From positions 62,001-126,000 of the forward strand of contig CAKQSF010000003.1 in assembly GCA_934272845.1 (NCBI GenBank): DNA of 64,000 nucleotides, given 5' to 3'. Of the stretch, positions 1-7,924 are shown in pieces; the first letter of the stretch is position 1; each line of letters begins with the position of its first letter. The notes beneath the pieces are model-generated. The model did not search any database. It had not been told where the DNA came from and was given only the letters and a program-made list of their open reading frames with translations. The translations under genes were made by a program, and so were the position numbers. This DNA is from an uncultured Prevotella sp. GTDB lineage: Bacteria; Bacteroidota; Bacteroidia; Bacteroidales; Bacteroidaceae.

Positions 1-240
1 ACGGTTACTCAAAGTATAGCCTTACAGGCTTATTAAATCTATACTTTGCACATAATCATCCTTAAATTATCTCTGAACAGTTACCGCAATTAGACTACTG
101 CATAATAACTTAAGTAAGTGTTCAAAATTATTTTTATATTTATTATAGGCTATTTGGATGCAGATGTTTTCTCTGTTTGGGGGAACAATGTAATCATTGT
201 GACTGAAAACAGAGGAAGCAGATGCGCCAAAGAGACTGTA

Positions 241-438
241 TTAAGGGTGGTTCTATAAATTACCTTTGTTATTTCGAGGTTATTTTTGCGATCAAAGTGT
301 AAGTAAGAGAAGAAGTGTAGCGTGCTACTCGACTGAACGCACTTACGCTTTGAGCCAAAAAGAACCCGAAAGATAACAAAACGTCATCATGTTAAAAGCG
401 TTTTGTTTTACGGTGGTAATTTATAGAACCACCCTTAA
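241..438. repeat. MITE-like hairpin element, copy 1
   Basis: A 24-bp perfect inverted repeat (241-264 and 415-438) beginning ttaaGGGTGGTTCTATAAATTA bounds 198 bp. The inner arms continue to pair: tttgttatttcgagg on the left matches the complement of cccgaaagataacaaa on the right, and caaagtgtaagt matches acttacgctttg. The right arm carries about 30 extra bases with their own aaaacg/cgtttt stem. A diverged relative lies at 18662-18920. There is no transposase ORF inside. It could be a miniature mobile element or a structured RNA; the sequence alone does not decide. Confidence 0.75.
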
Positions 439-498
439 ATATAATTTCAGAAATAGAAATGTTCACTTACTGATATATATAAATAATTTTGAATACTT

Positions 499-656
499 AC
501 TTACAATCTGAAAGCGTCCAAATCACCATGTAATTAGATAGTGTTTACACGGTAATTTGGGCTTAATTACACTGTAATCAGGCCCAAATCACACTGTGCT
601 ACTATATCCATAAAAACTGTAAGAAGAACCTACCCTTCTGCTTACAGATTGTAAGT
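499..656. repeat. 158-bp inverted-repeat element, copy 1
   Basis: The ends are acttacaatctg (499-510) and its exact complement cagattgtaagt (645-656). The interior contains gggcttaattacactgtaatcagg. A second element of the same length lies at 59523-59680 and shares the first 27 bases exactly. This copy sits just 3' of the helicase stop codon, so it would be in the 3' untranslated region of that minus-strand gene. Confidence 0.7.
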
Positions 657-692
657 AAAAGCGCATTCCACAGTCTCTATGCTGCTATATGC

Positions 693-2579
693 TTATTTCT
701 TTCTTTTTCTTCTTGCAGACCCCTCCTCTACTTCTTCCATTAATTTGAAGAGAGCCTTACGTGCATCGATGCCTTTCTGGCGGTCAGCACGCTTGTCATA
801 GCGCTGGTCTCCACCTCGTCCTCGGCTTTCCGTGCCACGCTTGTCACCACGTCTGCCTCCCTTACCGGCATTTTCTGTAGCATAGTTACAGCGCACTTTC
901 GTATTGTGATAGAACTGTCCGTCGAGAGCCTTTATCACCTTGCGCGCATCTTTCTCAGGTACCTCTATCTGGCAGCAATGTGACTGTAGGTCTATATGGC
1001 CCACCTCTTGACGTGCTCCACGCGTGTTACGGTTTATAAACTGCATCGCCTCGCCTGGATAGAAGCCATCGCCCTTGCCTAGATTGATGAAGAGTTTAAC
1101 GTAGCCAGGCTGCGTCTTATCACTAAACTGTTTCTTTCCGCCACGTCCGCCACGCTCGTCACCGCCACGCTTGCGGTCTTTTGAAGAAGAAGACGCCTTA
1201 GGTTCTTCTATCTCTGGAGCATTGGCATAGTACTTAAGGAAGCGTCCGAACTCACGGCTAACAACCTTTTTAAGTATCTCTTCCTTGTCAACATACTCAA
1301 AATGTCGACGTATCTCCGTCATGAACGGCTCTATCTGTTCGTCTATTACGTCTGTCTTCTCTATCTCGTCAATGGCACGGAAGAGTTGTTTCTTGCATAT
1401 TTCCTCTGGCGTTGGCAGTTTGCCCACAACGAATTCCTTCTGTATTGTGCGCTCCACCTCGCGTATCTTGTGCTTCTCGCGAGTATGGATAATAGCGATA
1501 GAAGTGCCCTTCTTGCCTGCGCGACCAGTACGACCAGAGCGGTGTGTGTATGACTCTGTGTCGTCAGGCATAGAGTAGTTTATTACGTGCGTTAGGTCAT
1601 CCACGTCCAGTCCGCGCGCTGCCACGTCGGTAGCCACGAGCAACTGTGTAAGGTGTTGACGGAACTTCTGCATAGTGAGGTCACGCTGCTGCTGCGAAAG
1701 GTCACCGTGCAGAGCCTCAGCGTTATATCCGTCCTTTATGAGTTTATCGGCTATCTCCTGCGTCTCTGCCTTGGTGCGACAGAAGATGATGCCGAAGATG
1801 CGAGGATTATAGTCCACTATGCGCTTCAGGGCAAGATACTTGTCCTTAGCGTTTACCATATAATATATGTGGTTTACGTGCTCTGCTCCCTCATTGCGTG
1901 AGCCTACCACCACTTCTTGATACTCGTGCAGGTAACTCTTAGCCACCTTCTCCACTTCCTTGCTCATCGTTGCAGAGAAGAGGAGCGTCTGTCTGGTCTC
2001 AGGCAGCGCCTCGAATATGCGGCTGATGCTTTCCGAAAAGCCCATATTGAGCATCTCGTCAGCCTCGTCGAGCACTATGTGCTGCGCCTCATCCAGTTTG
2101 GCCTTACCACGCTCCATGAGGTCAATGAGACGTCCTGGCGTAGCGACAACAATCTGCGCTCCATGCTTCAGGGCACGTATCTGGTCCTGAATGCTGGTTC
2201 CGCCATACACGGCTACGATGTTTATACCCTTAATGTACTTTGAGAAGTCACGCAAATCGTCCGCTATCTGCAGGCACAATTCACGCGTAGGCGATAGTAC
2301 TACCGCCTGTGTATGCTTCGCCTTGGGGTCTATCATCTGCAGCAACGGCAGTCCGAATGCTGCAGTCTTACCAGTACCCGTCTGTGCGAGCGCTATAATA
2401 TCGGTTGCTTTCTTTTCCTCAGACTGTTTCTCTTCGTTCTGTTCTTCTGTTTCTTCACTTGCTCTTGGTGCCAAAAGCGGTATCACTGCCTCCTGCACTG
2501 GCATGGGATTTTCAAATCCTAACTCTTCAATGGCGCGACAAATATCTTCGCAAACGCCTAATTCCTTAAATGTCTTCAA
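693..2579 (-). CDS. DEAD-box ATP-dependent RNA helicase (DeaD/DbpA-like)
   Basis: RNA helicase of 628 residues that unwinds RNA duplexes with ATP, probably in ribosome assembly or cold adaptation. Visible motifs are the Q motif near residues 4-29, Walker A AQTGTGKT (65-72), PTREL (98-102), TPGR (147-150), DEAD (171-174), SAT, and HRSGRTGRAG in the second RecA domain. A DbpA-like RNA-binding domain follows at about 490-575, between RG-rich basic stretches. Residues 38-60, between the Q motif and Walker A, are an acidic Glu/Lys-rich insert where most relatives have only a few residues. A canonical promoter -7 (TACCTTTG on the minus strand, 2606-2613) lies about 25 bp upstream. The gene is monocistronic. 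The family is certain; the exact cellular RNA target is not. Confidence 0.95.
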   Translation of the reverse strand: MKTFKELGVCEDICRAIEELGFENPMPVQEAVIPLLAPRASEETEEQNEEKQSEEKKATDIIALAQTGTGKTAAFGLPLLQMIDPKAKHTQAVVLSPTRELCLQIADDLRDFSKYIKGINIVAVYGGTSIQDQIRALKHGAQIVVATPGRLIDLMERGKAKLDEAQHIVLDEADEMLNMGFSESISRIFEALPETRQTLLFSATMSKEVEKVAKSYLHEYQEVVVGSRNEGAEHVNHIYYMVNAKDKYLALKRIVDYNPRIFGIIFCRTKAETQEIADKLIKDGYNAEALHGDLSQQQRDLTMQKFRQHLTQLLVATDVAARGLDVDDLTHVINYSMPDDTESYTHRSGRTGRAGKKGTSIAIIHTREKHKIREVERTIQKEFVVGKLPTPEEICKKQLFRAIDEIEKTDVIDEQIEPFMTEIRRHFEYVDKEEILKKVVSREFGRFLKYYANAPEIEEPKASSSSKDRKRGGDERGGRGGKKQFSDKTQPGYVKLFINLGKGDGFYPGEAMQFINRNTRGARQEVGHIDLQSHCCQIEVPEKDARKVIKALDGQFYHNTKVRCNYATENAGKGGRRGDKRGTESRGRGGDQRYDKRADRQKGIDARKALFKLMEEVEEGSARRKRKK

Positions 2580-2605
2580 TTAATATCGTTCTTTAATACA
2601 AGGTG

Positions 2606-2613
2606 CAAAGGTA
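2606..2613 (-). promoter_or_regulatory. Promoter -7 element of the DEAD-box helicase gene
   Basis: The minus strand reads TACCTTTG, matching the Bacteroidota -7 consensus TAnnTTTG, about 27 bp before the start codon. No clear TTTG -33 is seen because the upstream bases form an AT-rich palindrome. Confidence 0.6.
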
Positions 2614-2621
2614 CGAAAAAT

Positions 2622-2735
2622 AATTCATAATGCATAATTCATAATTTATAATTATGCATCGCACAGAGATTTTTTGCGGAAAAATCATGAATTATGAATT
2701 ACATATTATGAATTATGCATTATGCATTATGAATT
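2622..2735. repeat. AT-rich inverted repeat between helicase and sensor kinase
   Basis: The left arm (2622-2646, aattcataatgcataattc...) is complementary to 2704-2735, with one extra gcattat unit in the right arm. It forms a long AT hairpin 3' of the sensor kinase gene and directly upstream of the helicase promoter. It may act as a terminator for the kinase, but it has no GC-rich stem. Confidence 0.6.
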
Positions 2736-2743
2736 TACAAGTT

Positions 2744-5083
2744 CTACCCTTGCAGTTCGAATACGAACCTTGCACCGTCCTTATATGACGTATCAAGGTA
2801 TATCCTACCACCCATTTCATCGGTTATAAGCCTACTGATGGCAAGTCCTAAACCCGTTCCCTGGGCAAAGATATCTATCTGCGTGAAGCCCTCGAAGATG
2901 AAGTCTGCCTTATCTTCAGGAACGCCGCAACCCGTATCTGAGCACACATAACGGAAGATTCCCTTCTTTTCATCTTTCTCTACCGACAATACTATGCATC
3001 CCTGCTTAGTGAACTTGCACGCGTTACTCAGCAGACAGGCAAGCACCATGAGCACTCTTGACTGGCAAATGCGTACCTTGCAGTCATCAGAGAGTTTTGT
3101 CTCCAGTTTCATCTCTACACCTTCCTTCTGCCAATCATAAGCCTGTTGTATAGCAATACGTGCCGTACCAACGATAGAACAGAGGGTCTTCTCTTGCTTG
3201 GATGAGCCATTAACGATGTCGCTATACTCAAGAATGTTGTTAAGCGTCTCAACAAGTTCCCTCGTACTGGCAGATATTTTCGCCTTTATGTCTGCACGCT
3301 CTTTGTCGTCAAACTGACTCATGGTTTCCTTATCAGTGAGCAACTCCGTAAAACCACAAATAGCATTGAGCGGTGTGCGCACCTCATGCGTGATATTATT
3401 GATAAACTCACGCTTTATTCTCTCCGAGCGCTCTGCACGCTCCTTGGCCTCTTTCAGGTTACGTGTGGCGGTAAATATCTCGGCATCGTCACGCATCAAC
3501 ACGCCTACCGTGTCTTTATTATAGAAGTAGACAAGGCAATTTAGGTGTTCGCCAGTATCTGGGACATAAAACATTGCACGCAACACACGCTTCTCTAACC
3601 TCCGCGCCTGCACTATCTTGTAATAAAACGATGTATAGGCTTGAGGCATTATCTCTGATATTGTATTGTCTACAACCTCTATATTTCTCTTCGCCCACTT
3701 CTCTCGCATGGCTTTGTTTGCCGCTACTATGCGCAGATCTGTTACCATGCCGTCACTGTCGGTTTCCACCTTGCAGCGTATATACGCCGCCGGAATATTC
3801 TCAAGGAATTCAGAATTTCTACGTTTACGATCTAACTCCTTCTCCAACGTCGCCATTTCCCTCTCCTGAAGATGTCTCACCTTCACGCTATCCTTATACG
3901 CTCTTATCAGAAGTGCTATGAGCAACAATAGCACAAACGCTCCACCTACGGTCAACTCATTCCTATATGCCTCCCACACATTAAGGGGTTTGTTCGTAAA
4001 CTGCGTATCTGCCGGACAGTCATCTGGGTCTATTCCGTATGTCCCCAGACACATATAGTTTAGTTTTATGATTGGTTTACCTGGCTTATATTGAGGTATT
4101 TGCCTTGCTGGCATATCGCCAGAGAACATCGTAAGCACCCTGTCAAGGTGATTATAGAAATCTTTTTCGTCAAGGAAACAGCCGCCGAGAATATCCTGCG
4201 AGTCTTCCATCCAACCGTTTTCACGCATGGTGAATATTGGCGCCGTGGAGACATTGAGGAAGAAAAGCGAGCGACTCATTAGTATAGGCGATTCCTTATA
4301 CAATACACGGTTTACCCATGAGGAATATATTACGGCGTCTGTCTTAGGGTCGAGTTTTGACAATACTAGCACAAGGCTGTCAAGACTCATGCGCTGCGAC
4401 AGCAAAGGCACAAAGCGAATGTCACCATGGGCCTTCGCAATATAAGAGCGTATCTCCTCCTCCTTGACCGTGCTAAACTGGTCATCACCACCAACATAAT
4501 ACAAATTCTTTAAGTATGGCAACAACTTGTGTATCAAGGTTATCTCCTCCTTTATATACACTGGCATACACTGTAAGGAGATATTATATTTCTTTCTTAA
4601 CTGAGATACAGGCACAGTGTTACCACTTAGCAGTCCCTTGCCTGACGTTAGCATATCTATCTTACCCACATAGTTCTCACCACCGATAAGGAGCATTGAT
4701 ATATCGGGGAACCATGTGTCGAGCGTTTCACAGAGAGAGAAACTGCTACTACCTACAAGTATTATGCGCTTTGGGCGTACTGACCTTAGCATTTGCTTCA
4801 AGTCACTAAGGCGTTTCCTTAATTCATCCTTACTGTCGATGCTGACAAGGGGCATATTCACCGTAGAAACGCTACCGTTGTACTTGGTCATCAGGTTCTG
4901 CTGTATGTGTGCTATCACCCTGTTGCTCCAACGGTATTCTGGTGAATAGGTCGTGATAATACAGGTATTACCACCCATTTCCTTCACACTCTCTAAAGAA
5001 CCATGTGGATTTGCCATCGCCCATGGGGCGAAAAAAGACATAATAAAAACACAAAGGCTATATATGTATAGTCTGATTCGCAT
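2744..5083 (-). CDS. Membrane sensor histidine kinase with periplasmic binding-protein-like sensor
   Basis: A 779-residue orphan kinase. It has a signal/anchor segment (about 5-24), then a periplasmic region (25-375) resembling the type I ABC substrate-binding fold (alternating beta strands such as RIILVGSS and MLLIGG). A transmembrane helix (about 379-396) and a short coiled linker follow. A PAS-like segment (about 425-540) leads to the HisKA phosphoacceptor at His566 in FINNITHEVRTPLN. The ATPase domain shows the N box LLSNACKF, G1 DTGCGVP and G2 GTGLGLAIS. There is no receiver domain, so a separate response regulator is needed. No HTCS-type beta-propeller is present. The start is supported by an unusually good ribosome binding site. 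The ligand is unknown. Confidence 0.9.
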   Translation of the reverse strand: MRIRLYIYSLCVFIMSFFAPWAMANPHGSLESVKEMGGNTCIITTYSPEYRWSNRVIAHIQQNLMTKYNGSVSTVNMPLVSIDSKDELRKRLSDLKQMLRSVRPKRIILVGSSSFSLCETLDTWFPDISMLLIGGENYVGKIDMLTSGKGLLSGNTVPVSQLRKKYNISLQCMPVYIKEEITLIHKLLPYLKNLYYVGGDDQFSTVKEEEIRSYIAKAHGDIRFVPLLSQRMSLDSLVLVLSKLDPKTDAVIYSSWVNRVLYKESPILMSRSLFFLNVSTAPIFTMRENGWMEDSQDILGGCFLDEKDFYNHLDRVLTMFSGDMPARQIPQYKPGKPIIKLNYMCLGTYGIDPDDCPADTQFTNKPLNVWEAYRNELTVGGAFVLLLLIALLIRAYKDSVKVRHLQEREMATLEKELDRKRRNSEFLENIPAAYIRCKVETDSDGMVTDLRIVAANKAMREKWAKRNIEVVDNTISEIMPQAYTSFYYKIVQARRLEKRVLRAMFYVPDTGEHLNCLVYFYNKDTVGVLMRDDAEIFTATRNLKEAKERAERSERIKREFINNITHEVRTPLNAICGFTELLTDKETMSQFDDKERADIKAKISASTRELVETLNNILEYSDIVNGSSKQEKTLCSIVGTARIAIQQAYDWQKEGVEMKLETKLSDDCKVRICQSRVLMVLACLLSNACKFTKQGCIVLSVEKDEKKGIFRYVCSDTGCGVPEDKADFIFEGFTQIDIFAQGTGLGLAISRLITDEMGGRIYLDTSYKDGARFVFELQG

Positions 5084-5090
5084 GTAATAT

Positions 5091-5098
5091 CCTCCTTT
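5091..5098 (-). promoter_or_regulatory. Strong Shine-Dalgarno of the sensor kinase
   Basis: The minus strand reads AAAGGAGG seven bases before the ATG at 5083. This is notable because most genes in this window, as is typical of Bacteroidota, have no recognisable Shine-Dalgarno. It fixes the start codon. Confidence 0.75.
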
Positions 5099-5215
5099 AA
5101 TATGTTATCTCGCAGTAGTTTTACACTATTAGCGATTTAGGTTTACATATAACTGTGTTCGTTACCAAGCACTTTATTGTTACAAAGCACGAACATATAT
5201 ACAAGTATCTATGGG

Positions 5216-5247
5216 CAAAGGTAGTCTTTTTATTTCACATTAGCAAA
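5216..5247 (-). promoter_or_regulatory. Promoter of the sensor kinase gene
   Basis: On the minus strand TTTG (5247-5244) and TACCTTTG (5223-5216) are separated by 20 bp, a textbook Bacteroidota -33/-7 pair. It predicts a 5' untranslated region of about 125 nt. A second -7 lookalike on the same strand is at 5469-5476 but has no matching -33. Confidence 0.75.
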
Positions 5248-5540
5248 TATAATTACATCTTTTTTTCTTGCTATATTCAAACTGGGGGGGGCATAACAAA
5301 ACGTTTTTATCGCACTTCTTCATCTTTAACAAAATGATATTGCATACTTTACATAATCTCTCAGTTTGTTACTTCTAACGTATTTTCAATTTACATTTTA
5401 CAATAAATTCACACTTTAGTCCTTCTTTATGTTTCAAAGCAAAAAACGTTCATTATCCATCATGATTGCAAAGGTAAAGGGTTTGCGCCTTACGCACGCA
5501 CGTATTTTTATGTAAAAAATTTCGGAATATCAGAAAAAAG
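5248..5540. other. Intergenic region between divergent sensor kinase and suf operon, with G8 tract
   Basis: About 290 bp of AT-rich sequence with no credible gene. It contains a run of eight G at 5284-5291, about 40 bp upstream of the sensor kinase -33 box, and a second possible minus-strand -7 element (5469-5476). A nine-codon minus-strand reading frame starting at 5463 is too short to call. Confidence 0.5.
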
Positions 5541-5543
5541 CAG

Positions 5544-5551
5544 TAACTTTG
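5544..5551 (+). promoter_or_regulatory. Promoter -7 element of the suf operon
   Basis: TAACTTTG at 5544-5551 fits TAnnTTTG, with TTTC about 21 bp upstream as a weak -33. It lies 21 bp before the chosen sufB ATG, which excludes the upstream in-frame TTG as start because that codon overlaps the -7 box. Confidence 0.65.
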
Positions 5552-5572
5552 CGTCAAATTTTCAATAAAATA

Positions 5573-7021
5573 ATGAGCGAAAAGAGCAACAACGATTTTG
5601 TACGCAGGGTAACAGACCAGAAATACGAATATGGATTCACCACCGACGTACACACAGACATCATCCCTACAGGATTAACAGAGGACGTGGTACGCCTTAT
5701 ATCTGCAAAGAAAGGCGAACCAGACTGGATGCTGGAATTTCGCCTTAAGGCATTCCGTCACTGGCAAACACTGAAGCAACCTGACTGGGGGCACGTGGAT
5801 CTTCCACCTATTGACTATCAGGCTATTTCTTACTATGCCGACCCTTTGGCAAAGAAGAAAGACAGCCCAACGGAGATTGACCCCGAACTCGAGAAGACAT
5901 TCGACAAGTTAGGAATACCCCTCGAGGAGCGTTTGGCACTAAGTGGCGTTGCTGTAGATGCTATTATGGACTCTGTCTCAGTTAAAACCACATACAAAGA
6001 GAAACTGAAGGAGAAGGGCATCATATTCATGTCAATCGGTGAAGCAATAAAGGAACACCCCGACCTCGTGCGACAGTACATCGGATCTGTTGTGCCTTAT
6101 CGCGACAATTTCTTCGCTGCACTTAACTCTGCGGCTTTCTCTGACGGCTCATTCGTTTACATTCCGAAGGGGGTTCGCTGCCCTATGGAACTGTCAAGTT
6201 ATTTCCGCATCAACGCTGCTGGCACCGGACAGTTCGAGAGAACGCTGATAATAGCCGACGATGACTCTTATGTTTCATACCTTGAAGGCTGCACTGCGCC
6301 TATGCGTGACGAGAACCAATTGCACGCTGCCATCGTGGAGATTGTGGTAATGAACCGTGCTGAGGTTAAATACTCTACCGTACAGAACTGGTATCCTGGC
6401 GATGAAAACGGCAAAGGCGGTGTCTATAACCTCGTAACCAAACGCGGAGACCTGCGCGGAGAGAGTGCGAAACTGTCATGGACACAGGTAGAAACGGGCT
6501 CTGCAATAACCTGGAAATACCCTTCCTGCATACTGCGCGGCGACAACAGCCAAGCAGAATTCTACAGTGTTGCTGTCACTAACCATTACCAGCAAGCCGA
6601 TACTGGAACAAAGATGATACACATGGGCAAAAACACTAAGTCGACTATCATCTCCAAGGGTATCTCTGCTGGTCACTCACAGAACTCATATCGCGGTCTG
6701 GTTCGCGCCACTTCAAAGGCTGACGGGGCACGTAACTACTCGTCATGTGACTCTCTTCTGCTCGGCAGCAAGTGCGGTGCGCATACATTCCCTTACATGG
6801 ACATACGCAATAAGTCCGCTGTCGTGGAGCACGAAGCCACGACTTCTAAGATTTCTGAGGCCCAATTGCTCTACTGTAACCAGCGAGGCATCAGCACAGA
6901 GGATGCTGTTGGACTGATAGTTAACGGCTACGCCAAGGACGTTCTGAAGAAACTACCTATGGAGTTCGCCGTAGAAGCACAGAAACTCTTAAGCGTTAGC
7001 CTTGAGGGAAGCGTAGGATAG
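5573..7021 (+). CDS. sufB: Fe-S cluster assembly scaffold SufB
   Basis: SufB (482 residues from the ATG at 5573) is the scaffold subunit of the SufBC2D complex that builds Fe-S clusters in the cytoplasm. The conserved C-terminal beta-helix core is clear: residues reading [20 protein letters not shown], then the [10 protein letters not shown] segment and [13 protein letters not shown] near the end. The TTG-initiated extension of eight codons was rejected because it overlaps the promoter. First gene of sufB-sufC-sufD-sufS. Typical family length; nothing missing. Confidence 0.97.
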   Translation: MSEKSNNDFVRRVTDQKYEYGFTTDVHTDIIPTGLTEDVVRLISAKKGEPDWMLEFRLKAFRHWQTLKQPDWGHVDLPPIDYQAISYYADPLAKKKDSPTEIDPELEKTFDKLGIPLEERLALSGVAVDAIMDSVSVKTTYKEKLKEKGIIFMSIGEAIKEHPDLVRQYIGSVVPYRDNFFAALNSAAFSDGSFVYIPKGVRCPMELSSYFRINAAGTGQFERTLIIADDDSYVSYLEGCTAPMRDENQLHAAIVEIVVMNRAEVKYSTVQNWYPGDENGKGGVYNLVTKRGDLRGESAKLSWTQVETGSAITWKYPSCILRGDNSQAEFYSVAVTNHYQQADTGTKMIHMGKNTKSTIISKGISAGHSQNSYRGLVRATSKADGARNYSSCDSLLLGSKCGAHTFPYMDIRNKSAVVEHEATTSKISEAQLLYCNQRGISTEDAVGLIVNGYAKDVLKKLPMEFAVEAQKLLSVSLEGSVG

Positions 7022-7148
7022 AATATTAGTTGTTGGGTGATTGGGTAGTTTTGTGGTTTTGTTAACACTGACAATTTTACCATTAAGCGACACCATATAC
7101 AACCAAACGACAAAACAACATAACAACATAACAACAAAAACGACTAAC
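7022..7148. repeat. Imperfect inverted repeat in the sufB-sufC gap
   Basis: The 127-bp spacer begins with a GTTGTTGGGT/TTTTGTGG-rich stretch and ends with complementary CCAAACGACAAAACAACATAAC repeats. It can fold into a loose hairpin. Similar ACTAAAC/AACAAC-type low-complexity spacers precede the GH98 gene (43200-43233) and lie between susC and susD. The sufC frame stays open through it, but only by chance. Confidence 0.4.
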
Positions 7149-7904
7149 ATGCTCGAAATAAAGAACCTTCACGCCGCCGTCGACGGCAAAGAAATACTTA
7201 AAGGCGTTGACCTCACCATCAACGATGGAGAGATTCACGCACTCATGGGTACCAACGGTGCCGGAAAGTCTACCCTTAGCAATGTCATCGTGGGCAACCC
7301 TGCTTACGAGGTTACTGAGGGCAGTATCATGTTCAATGGCAAAGACCTTCTTGCCATGAAACCTGACGAACGCGCTAACGAAGGAATATTCATGTCGTTC
7401 CAAGCACCAGTGGAAATACCTGGAGTGTCTATGACTAACTTCATCAAGGCTGCCGTGAACGCACGACGCAAGGCACAAGGACTGGAGCCACTGAAGGCTG
7501 CGGAGTTTATTAAACTGATGAAGGAGAAGAGAGAACTTGTAGAGATTGACAAGAAACTCATGAATCGTTCTGTCAACGAAGGCTTCTCTGGTGGCGAGAA
7601 AAAGCGTAATGAGATATTCCAAATGGCTATGCTTGAGCCTACTTTCTGCATTCTCGACGAGACGGACTCTGGCCTCGATGTAGATGCATTACGCATCGTT
7701 GCCAACGGTTTCAACAAGTTGCGCACGGAGAAAACAAGCGCTATGATAATAACACACTACCAGCGTATGCTTGAGTACATCCGCCCCGACGTTGTACATG
7801 TACTCATTGATGGCAAGGTCGTTATGACTGGAAAGGCTGACCTCGCAGAGCGAATAGAGGAGGAAGGCTTCGACTGGATAAAGGAAAGCCTGGGAATACA
7901 ATAG
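7149..7904 (+). CDS. sufC: Fe-S assembly ATPase SufC
   Basis: Cytoplasmic ABC-type ATPase (251 residues) that drives conformational change in SufBC2D. Walker A GTNGAGKS (34-41), signature FSGGE (146-150) and Walker B CILDET (about 167-172) are followed by SGLDVDALRIV, all diagnostic of SufC. The frame stays open for 36 codons upstream, but that stretch is low-complexity spacer. The ATG at 7149 opens with the usual MLEIKNLHA start. It is followed 20 bp later by sufD. Confidence 0.96.
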   Translation: MLEIKNLHAAVDGKEILKGVDLTINDGEIHALMGTNGAGKSTLSNVIVGNPAYEVTEGSIMFNGKDLLAMKPDERANEGIFMSFQAPVEIPGVSMTNFIKAAVNARRKAQGLEPLKAAEFIKLMKEKRELVEIDKKLMNRSVNEGFSGGEKKRNEIFQMAMLEPTFCILDETDSGLDVDALRIVANGFNKLRTEKTSAMIITHYQRMLEYIRPDVVHVLIDGKVVMTGKADLAERIEEEGFDWIKESLGIQ

Positions 7905-7924
7905 AACTATCAAAACAAATACCC

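Larger units (their letters stand above)
1..692. other. Gene-free left margin carrying two repeat elements
   Basis: No convincing coding sequence is visible in the first 692 bases. It holds a hairpin element (241-438) and an inverted-repeat element (499-656), described separately. Between 165 and 235 an imperfect hairpin (tttctctgttt / aaacagagga) encloses a small palindrome, acaatg-taat-cattgt at 185-200. Bases 2-20 (cggttactcaaagtat) resemble 40311-40326, so the window may begin inside a dispersed repeat. Confidence 0.6.

Noticed and set aside
36-240. Possible transposase fragment at the left edge
   Set aside because: Six-frame reading gives no stretch longer than about 20 codons without a stop and no transposase motif.
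5155-5337. 60-codon plus-strand frame before the suf operon
   Set aside because: Low-complexity Tyr/Phe/Ile-rich translation of AT-rich DNA; it runs across the sensor kinase promoter and the G8 tract.
5549-5572. Upstream TTG start for SufB
   Set aside because: The codon overlaps the TAACTTTG -7 element, so it would lie upstream of the transcript start.
7041-7148. N-terminal extension of SufC
   Set aside because: The extension is translated low-complexity spacer; SufC proteins start at MLEIKNL.
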